A DNA stretch of 64,000 nt from Narthecium ossifragum. Taxonomy: Eukaryota; Streptophyta; Magnoliopsida; Dioscoreales; Nartheciaceae. The stretch lies in the NCBI GenBank assembly GCA_963920575.1, contig OY986963.1:7292896-7356895 (forward strand), given 5' to 3'. The notes under the pieces are model-generated. The model had not been told where the DNA came from. It did not search any database and was given only the letters and a program-made list of their open reading frames with translations. This document shows positions 57,986 to 64,000 of the stretch, one piece after another. Positions within the stretch are counted from its first letter, which is position 1, and every line of letters begins with the position of its first letter. The position numbers and the translations under genes are program-made.

Positions 57986-59929
57986 TGCAACGGGATGGAA
58001 TTGATGTTAATTATATAAGGTTTTGTTGGCAACCTATAGGAAGTGCTCCAAAGGAGAAAAGGTGACGGCGATGTGTGTGGGTGGGCAGAGAGCCACAGGG
58101 CTATCAAACGAGGCGAGCTGGGTAGCTATAGTCCTATAGATGATCAGCTAGTTTTCTTTTATAAGCTTTAAATATTTCAAGAGCATCTCATGAGCACCCA
58201 CAAAGCCTTTGCTTTTTTCTAGGTAAATGCAGCAAAGGGCAGGGCCTAGGTTTCGTTCCCGTACGAGAATGACTACTACAGCACTCCATACAGAGGCACC
58301 ATAGGCTCTACTGGACGCAAAAAGATCATGAACCACTGTATATAAACCTTGCTCGCAATGGTTTCTTTGATCAGCAGATTCCTCGTACTCCAGAGCTAAA
58401 CCCTCCAAAGATCTCTCTCTCTCTATATAGTCTACAGAGAGCTGAATGACATATGAGGGTGGGTGTTACCCGCGATCTACTTCTTGGGAAGCTAGCTAGG
58501 GTGGTTTCTTGGTGGGTGTTTTAAGGTGTTCCAGTGGAAAGCGATGGGAGTTGCAAGGCGGAGAAGAGATGGAAAGGGACGTCATGAGACGCCGTGAGAG
58601 CTGACTAGACGGACTGGACTCCATTGGTGGAGGAGGCCGAGACAGAGGGCGTCTCACCCTAAAATTATTACTTCAGTGGGCGCGCAGCGCAGCGCAGCAC
58701 AGCACAGCAGTAGCAGACTAGATCAGCTAGCCCATCCTTCAACAGCCATCACTTCCTTTTCTTAGCAATCCTAGCCTTGATACAACAACATCTCATCTAA
58801 TCATCTCCCCTCCACAGCTCCACTTGCCCTGCCTCTTGTTGGGATTTTTATTCTCCACTGACACTGCCCTCTTTTGCTTCTCTTGCTTCTTTTGCTTCTC
58901 TCTCTCTCTCTGTTGTGTATGGTAACCATACATATAGCTCAAAAGAGCAATGACACACAGAATTAGTGGAAACATTTGTCTTCAAGGAATGCTATGAAAC
59001 AGGGGATGGTAACACAAAACTAAAATCCTTTCACCAAAATGACACGGACAATCTCCACGTGTCAGCCCTCCCATTAGCAACCCTTGCTGTTTAAAAAGAT
59101 CTGGCCCCAAGGATTTAGGAGACCAGTACCATAGGATGGATAACATAAACAAACAAATAAAACACATGTGTGACGACATGTGTGACGCTATACCCTGTTA
59201 ATTAAGTTCCCCGTGGGAGAAAGAGGGCGGATCAATGGTCGACACGTAGCGTGTCAGCCTCCGGCCCCATTTATTCAGCCACCAATCTCTCTCTCTCTCT
59301 CTCTCCTCTTCTCTCACACATCCATCCATCAGCCCAGTGGAAACTAACACCACCACCACCACCACCACCACGTCTCTCTCTCCCTTATAGTACAGTAGAG
59401 CTTGTTACCAATGGTGTACAAGAGATTGTAGAGAGAGAGAGAGAGAGAGAGAGGGATAGAAATGAAATAATTGGGTTAAGGTGGGAGGAGGAGGGGGACA
59501 TGGCAATGGACTGCCCAAATAAGCTCATGTTCCATTTTTAGTAGAAGGGAATTATCAGAGAGTTGGGCTAGCTACCCCCATATCTCATCCCAGCTGCCTG
59601 CCTCACCCTTAAATTATGAACCCAGTTGGGTAACCTACAGTGAAAAAATATTTACACCAAAATGGAAGCTCAAGTCCATCACAATTGATCACATAGCTCC
59701 CTAGCGTCCTTCTGCCCTTTCCTGTCCCTACTCCTATTATTCTCTCTCTCTCTCTCTCTCTCTCTCTAACAAGGCTAGCTTCTTCGCTAGCCTGACTTGC
59801 CATCTATTATTATATTCTCCTGTCTAGCTTGTTGGTAGCTGAGCTGAGAGGAGGCATAGAGAGACTGTTAGCTGAGTGAGAACCTGAGGTTGAGTTTGAG
59901 AGAAGAGAGCTAGAGAGAGGTTTGAGATC
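57986..59929. promoter_or_regulatory. Upstream region and leader of the MADS-box gene
   Basis: Contains several dinucleotide repeats: CT at 59286-59307, GA at 59429-59452, CT at 59741-59767, a CAC run at 59351-59371 and a CAGCGCAG run at 58683-58712. The last 120 bp before the ATG are purine-rich (GAGAGA, GAGAAGAGAG) and look like a 5' UTR. GA repeats are known binding sites of plant BASIC PENTACYSTEINE proteins, so regulation by them is plausible but inferred. An 86-codon minus-strand frame at 58148-58408 is unassigned. Confidence 0.5.
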
Positions 59930-60111
59930 ATGGGGAGGGGAAGGGTGGAGCTGAAGAGGATTGAGAACAAGATCAACAGGCAGGTGACCTTCTCGAAGCG
60001 GAGGAACGGGCTGCTGAAGAAGGCCTATGAGCTCTCTGTCCTCTGCGATGCCGAGGTCGCCCTCATCGTCTTCTCCAGCCGCGGCAAGCTCTACGAGTTC
60101 GGCAGCGCTGG
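59930..60111 (+). CDS. AGL6/SEPALLATA-type MIKC MADS-box protein, exon 1
   Basis: MADS-domain transcription factor that binds CArG boxes; AGL6- and SEP-type proteins specify floral organs and meristems. Exon 1 encodes 60 residues plus two bases of codon 61: the complete MADS domain [20 protein letters not shown]...[16 protein letters not shown]...[22 protein letters not shown]. The donor is CTGG|GTATAT. GSAG at the end and FSKRRNGLL favour the AGL6 clade over SEP1/2 (which end differently), but the K domain is outside the window. I looked for the second exon to the end of the window and did not find it. A Val replaces Ile in ALIVFSS, a minor difference. The start is the first ATG after a long purine-rich leader. 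Confidence 0.92.
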
Positions 60112-63100
60112 GTATATCCATACATATACTAACCTATATAATATACAATCTCATATAGATTTGATCTGCTAGGTTATGCAAAGATCTAGGGATCATATAT
60201 AGCCTTACATATATATATATATATCTGCTTCAATAATAATGGCTCTTGAAATAGTAGCATTTGCTCATGATTACCGATCCAGGGTTCATCCGTTTACTAC
60301 TTTCATGTAAAAAAAGATAGAGAGATGTATGTCTGTATGCCTAACTGGTCGTCCTTTTCTTTCTTCCTCTTTTTTCTCGATCGCATGAGGATTAGACATA
60401 TAAAATAGCTAGGATTGCAAGAGATGTGTTTGATGATCTCTTTCTCTCTCTCTCTCTCTCTCCTTTTTGGTGCTCTCTTAGGTTGTTTGTCTATGTGGTT
60501 TCAGATGAGATGGTGGGCTACAAATGGAAGGTAAAGGGAAGGCGAGGAGGGATAAGGAGTTCCATGCCTTTATGCTTACTATCTTTGCTATTATTACAGG
60601 AGGAACAGTGCTATGCAAAATAATATATATTTTTCCCCCCTTTCGTGACACCCAGATCTCCTCCTCTCCGAAAAAAAAATAGGGCTAGGTTGGTCTCAGA
60701 CTTTTCCATATAGATCTACTACGTACTAGATCTTCTTAGCAAGTATTAGACCTACCCTCGATCCTCAAACATGGTTCCTCCTCCATTTCTTTGGGTTTCT
60801 CTTTAGCTCAGTGGAAGGAAGGCTTGAGCAGTCCACATAGAGAAGAGTAAAATGGTGGGCAGAGTACGGTGGCTCTATTTTTATCTCACAACGTACCTAT
60901 GACTCCCTGCTACTTTTCTATTGTTGTTTTCTAGTTTATTTCATCACTCCTTGGGGCTCTAATTCTGGGTTTCTCCTTTTGTTTTATCATTTCCAAAGGG
61001 GGGTTTCTCCTTGTGTCCGGTCTTATCAAGGTTTGGGACATGGGTGAACCTTAGAGATAAAGGATCCACTTCCCATTCCTCTTTTGAACATATCCTCATA
61101 ATGTTATTTTGTGCTTTCTTCTAGCTCACAGCTCTTTTCATCATTGATTCAGAGAAATGTACATGCTTTAACTAACGTCTTAATTAAAAGGGTACCTTAA
61201 TCTATGCATTTTGTTGATGTCTATGATATAATATGTGCATATCTTTCTTCCTAGTAGTAGTATTCTCTTCAGTGTATGCACACAGTTTTCTCTTCTTTAA
61301 TTTGTATCCTGGTCTCTAGTCATGTTGAGGATGTTGCAGAAAGAAATACGTGTCTGCTTTTGGACCTCTAATGTGATGCTGTTAGGCCTCGCAACTTTTG
61401 CTATTGTTTTTGTTTAATTCTAGCACCCGATGTACGTAGTAGCACTGCAAGCCTGTTTCTCGTGCCTCATGAACATCTATTGTTCTTGTATTCTAACACT
61501 TTGGTATCATTCTAGCTAGTGTCAAAGATGATGATGCTGTAATTTGATGGGCCTTGGCAAACTCGGTTCCAGGTCCAGATCCTGCCATAGAGCTAGAATG
61601 TGGCATTTTAAGCTGATCATGCATTAATTAATTATGAAGTTGAGTGGACTGATCAAATCTATATAGTAGTATGTCATTGTCGTGACTCATATAAGAATTG
61701 GGGTCGCTTAGCATTTGCTGCCGCACACACGAGATCCATAATCTTTGCTGGGTCTTCACAGGAATGGCTAAGATCACAAAATACTTGCCATCTCAGCCAA
61801 TATTCTCAGAATACAGTGAAGCTTAACCTGGATTACATGGATTGATACTAGATATCCAGATAATAGTTTCATCCAGCACTGAAAATAGCACAAGGGCTGC
61901 GTTGGCAAGAATTTTGTAGCCAATGCAAATGACATCGCCAAGATGTAACAAGAAAGACTAGGTAATCAAAGACATGCTATTGACTAAAGTTTAGAAGATA
62001 CTCGGTTCCAAATGTGCATACTAATTAACTTAAATCTCTAAATAGTGAGTAGAAGGAAATGAAAAATCCATACACAAATCGAGAACGCAAGTAATGTATA
62101 AAACGTGGATGTCTGCGGAATCTGATCCCCGATACGATCGATCAAAATCAAGCCAAATGCTACTCCTCAACATTTCATCTCTTAATTTCGATTTCTTTTC
62201 CTTGCTGGCAGAAAAGTATCGATGTTAGGTTAGCTCCCATTATATTGGTCACAATATATTGACCCAGAATTTCTTCCTCTTTGTTTTCAGGTTCAATGAG
62301 TCATCCAAGGAATATAAGTTAAGAGAAAACAATACTAGCAGTCCTCATGTTTCACATCTAAGCCTATTGCAGCTGGCCTCTTTTGATCTAAGTTGTGAAT
62401 ATAGTTTAAGTGTTTTATTTTATTCAAATGGGTCTTGTCAAGATAAAGTAAAACAGTACATGTAGGGGGACTTTATATAGATATATAAATATGACGTTAT
62501 ACTCTTTAAGATGACTTGAAAAATTTCATGGAGAAGGAGCATAGCTTTCAATTTCTTTCTACTTTTGATGATTAAGCTTTTAAGCTGGATAAAGATGCCT
62601 AAGGTGACGATTCTTTCAAAACAAAATTGAGTCTTTAATCCTGGCTTAAAGGTGGACAATGCCCTCACAAGCACAAGCTTCTGAAAGGGGATTCAAACTG
62701 AAAAACAACCCACGCATGAGTTTCTTAACCAAGAGGTGCATACTAGCTAGCAAGCCTTATATATATACACACACGTATGTGTGCTTAAGGGGACAACTTA
62801 ATAATGTAGAAGTCCCCCTAGGACTTTGAACCCTATAACTCTTCACAAGAGGTTTCCTTCACTCCTATGAGCTAGGAAGTGCACATGAGCATAGTATTTC
62901 ATTAGCTTGGTCAATTTGTCAGCTAGATACTGCATAGGCTCATCTGCTTTGGATTTTAGGGTAGGAAACATGGAGAAGATGTCAAAGTTTTGCAAATAAG
63001 AAGATGAAGTCTAAGCTAGATTGTCTGCCTTCCAATTCTCTATGAATGATGCGTGATACAACTTGTCACGCTATGGATCTTTGCTTAATAGAACATTTTA

Positions 63101-63285
63101 TCAGTAGTTCATGTTGATAGATAACAATAGTCATACAGATGGTGATTTGGGGGGGGGGGGGGGGGGGGGGGGGGTGAAAGTCTAGCGTTTTGTTATGGGT
63201 CATTGATGTCAATAATGAAATGAAAACGACATGTACACTCACTGTGATGCATCTAAAATCTTGAGTTTTGTTTGAGCTTAGCAGG
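60112..63285 (+). other. First intron of the MADS-box gene (continues beyond the window)
   Basis: At least 3.2 kb of AT-rich intron with CT repeats near 60438-60462 and a 26-base G homopolymer at 63149-63174. Very long first introns are usual for MIKC MADS genes and often carry regulatory elements. No second exon recognised. Confidence 0.7.
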
Positions 63286-64000
63286 TTTTTTTTTTTTTTT
63301 TTGATGAATTGAGCTCAAGGGCTAAATGTTATTTACAGCATCTGATCAAGGGTTGCAGCCCCCTCTCCACAATGCCACTCAAAACTAGTGCAAGCAAACT
63401 TGCACCTCTTGACAATGCTATTAGCAATAACATTTGCAGTCCTAGGTATAGCCAAAAACAAAACTGATTCGAAACCTAAAGCAAGTTGCCACACTTGCTT
63501 AACCAGCTTCTCTAAACTTGGAGGCCATAACTTGGTCCCATTAATCACATCAACCACCTCTCGGGCATCAGATTCAACCACAATTTTCACCCGCTGCCGA
63601 TCCTTAGCCCACTCCATAGCTTTTAACACAGCAGTAGCTTCCGCCTCAGCAACACTATCCGCCAGGATCCTCTCACCTTTAGCCCACGAGCACCCACCTT
63701 GCCTGTTAAGCTCCACAACCGCCACAGCCGCCACGCCATTACCAATCTCTCGCGCTGCATCAACTTGAAATACCCACACATCCTGACCGGTAACCACCCT
63801 ACCAGCTGCTCTGTTACCTTTGCCACAGAGATACTCCTCTGCCAATCTCTTTGCCCTCTTAGCTATCACCTCCGGCACCTCCCCACCTCCATCAAACACC
63901 CTTCTGTTGCGGTCCTTCCATGACAACCAGAGCCCATAGCACAAGTAAGCTTTCAGTTGCAAGACCCCAGGCTGGGATGATGACCTAGCAATCATATTTA
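63286..64000 (-). mobile_element. LINE 3' region with RNase H domain, cut by the window edge
   Basis: The T-run 63286-63302 is the A-tail. On the minus strand a largely open frame (63995-63333) carries a LINE RNase H-like domain: YGLWLSWKDRN before it, then QVDAAREIG, EAEATAVLKAMEWA and VESDAREVVDVIN with the expected Asp/Glu/Asp. It sits in the MADS-box intron in antisense orientation. It is better preserved than the LINE at 21.4 kb, with only the 5' part missing from view. Confidence 0.85.

Noticed and set aside
58148..58408. 86-codon minus-strand frame upstream of the MADS gene
   Set aside because: No recognisable domain or supporting splice or promoter signal; kept only as a note in the upstream-region entry.

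Overview
The window is nuclear DNA of a flowering plant. The protein-coding genes have plant-type split structures, and the families are plant families: MLH3, SRPK-type kinase, EXORDIUM-like, DUF1191 and an AGL6/SEPALLATA-type MADS box. The EXORDIUM-like gene is intronless and very GC-rich, and the MADS exon ends in GSAG as in grass AGL6-like proteins. Both suggest a monocot, possibly a commelinid, but this is inference only. Exon boundaries were worked out by reading frames and splice signals by eye, not by transcript evidence.

Left part (1-31 kb) is gene space. A complete 24-coding-exon MLH3 gene fills 647-15822 on the minus strand, with a probable 5' UTR exon near 17.5 kb. Its introns hold a solo LTR, a Mutator-like MITE, a tRNA-derived SINE and two tandem duplications. 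Then follow, all on the minus strand: an EXORDIUM-like gene (19263-20375), a decayed LINE (21366-22850), a four-exon SR-protein kinase gene (23689-27054) and a single-exon DUF1191 membrane protein gene (29295-30227).

Middle part (31.6-50.9 kb) is a nest of retrotransposons. A Copia element (A) was interrupted by a nearly complete Copia/Tork-like element (B, 32196-44110, target duplication AAGAG). B was itself hit by a Tat-like LTR, two large chromovirus-type solo LTRs and a 5S-rRNA-derived insert. Further right in A lie several nested Tat-like LTRs. The Tat-like LTRs carry arrays of paired GATCGATC palindromes, a peculiar internal structure.

Right part (51-64 kb): 51774-53698 is a Mutator-type element with about 144-bp terminal inverted repeats and a perfect 9-bp target duplication. 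It encloses recognisable pieces of at least three and probably four unrelated host genes (SHI/STYLISH-type zinc finger, isocitrate lyase, GDP-L-fucose synthase, DWARF1/DIMINUTO). It is a Pack-MULE and the best discovery candidate in the window. It is followed by a gypsy-type LTR, an 800-bp PIF/Harbinger-like MITE, a third site of an ATCGGTAG short-repeat family, and exon 1 of an AGL6-like MADS-box gene (59930-60111, plus strand). The first intron of that gene runs out of the window and contains the 3' end of a LINE.
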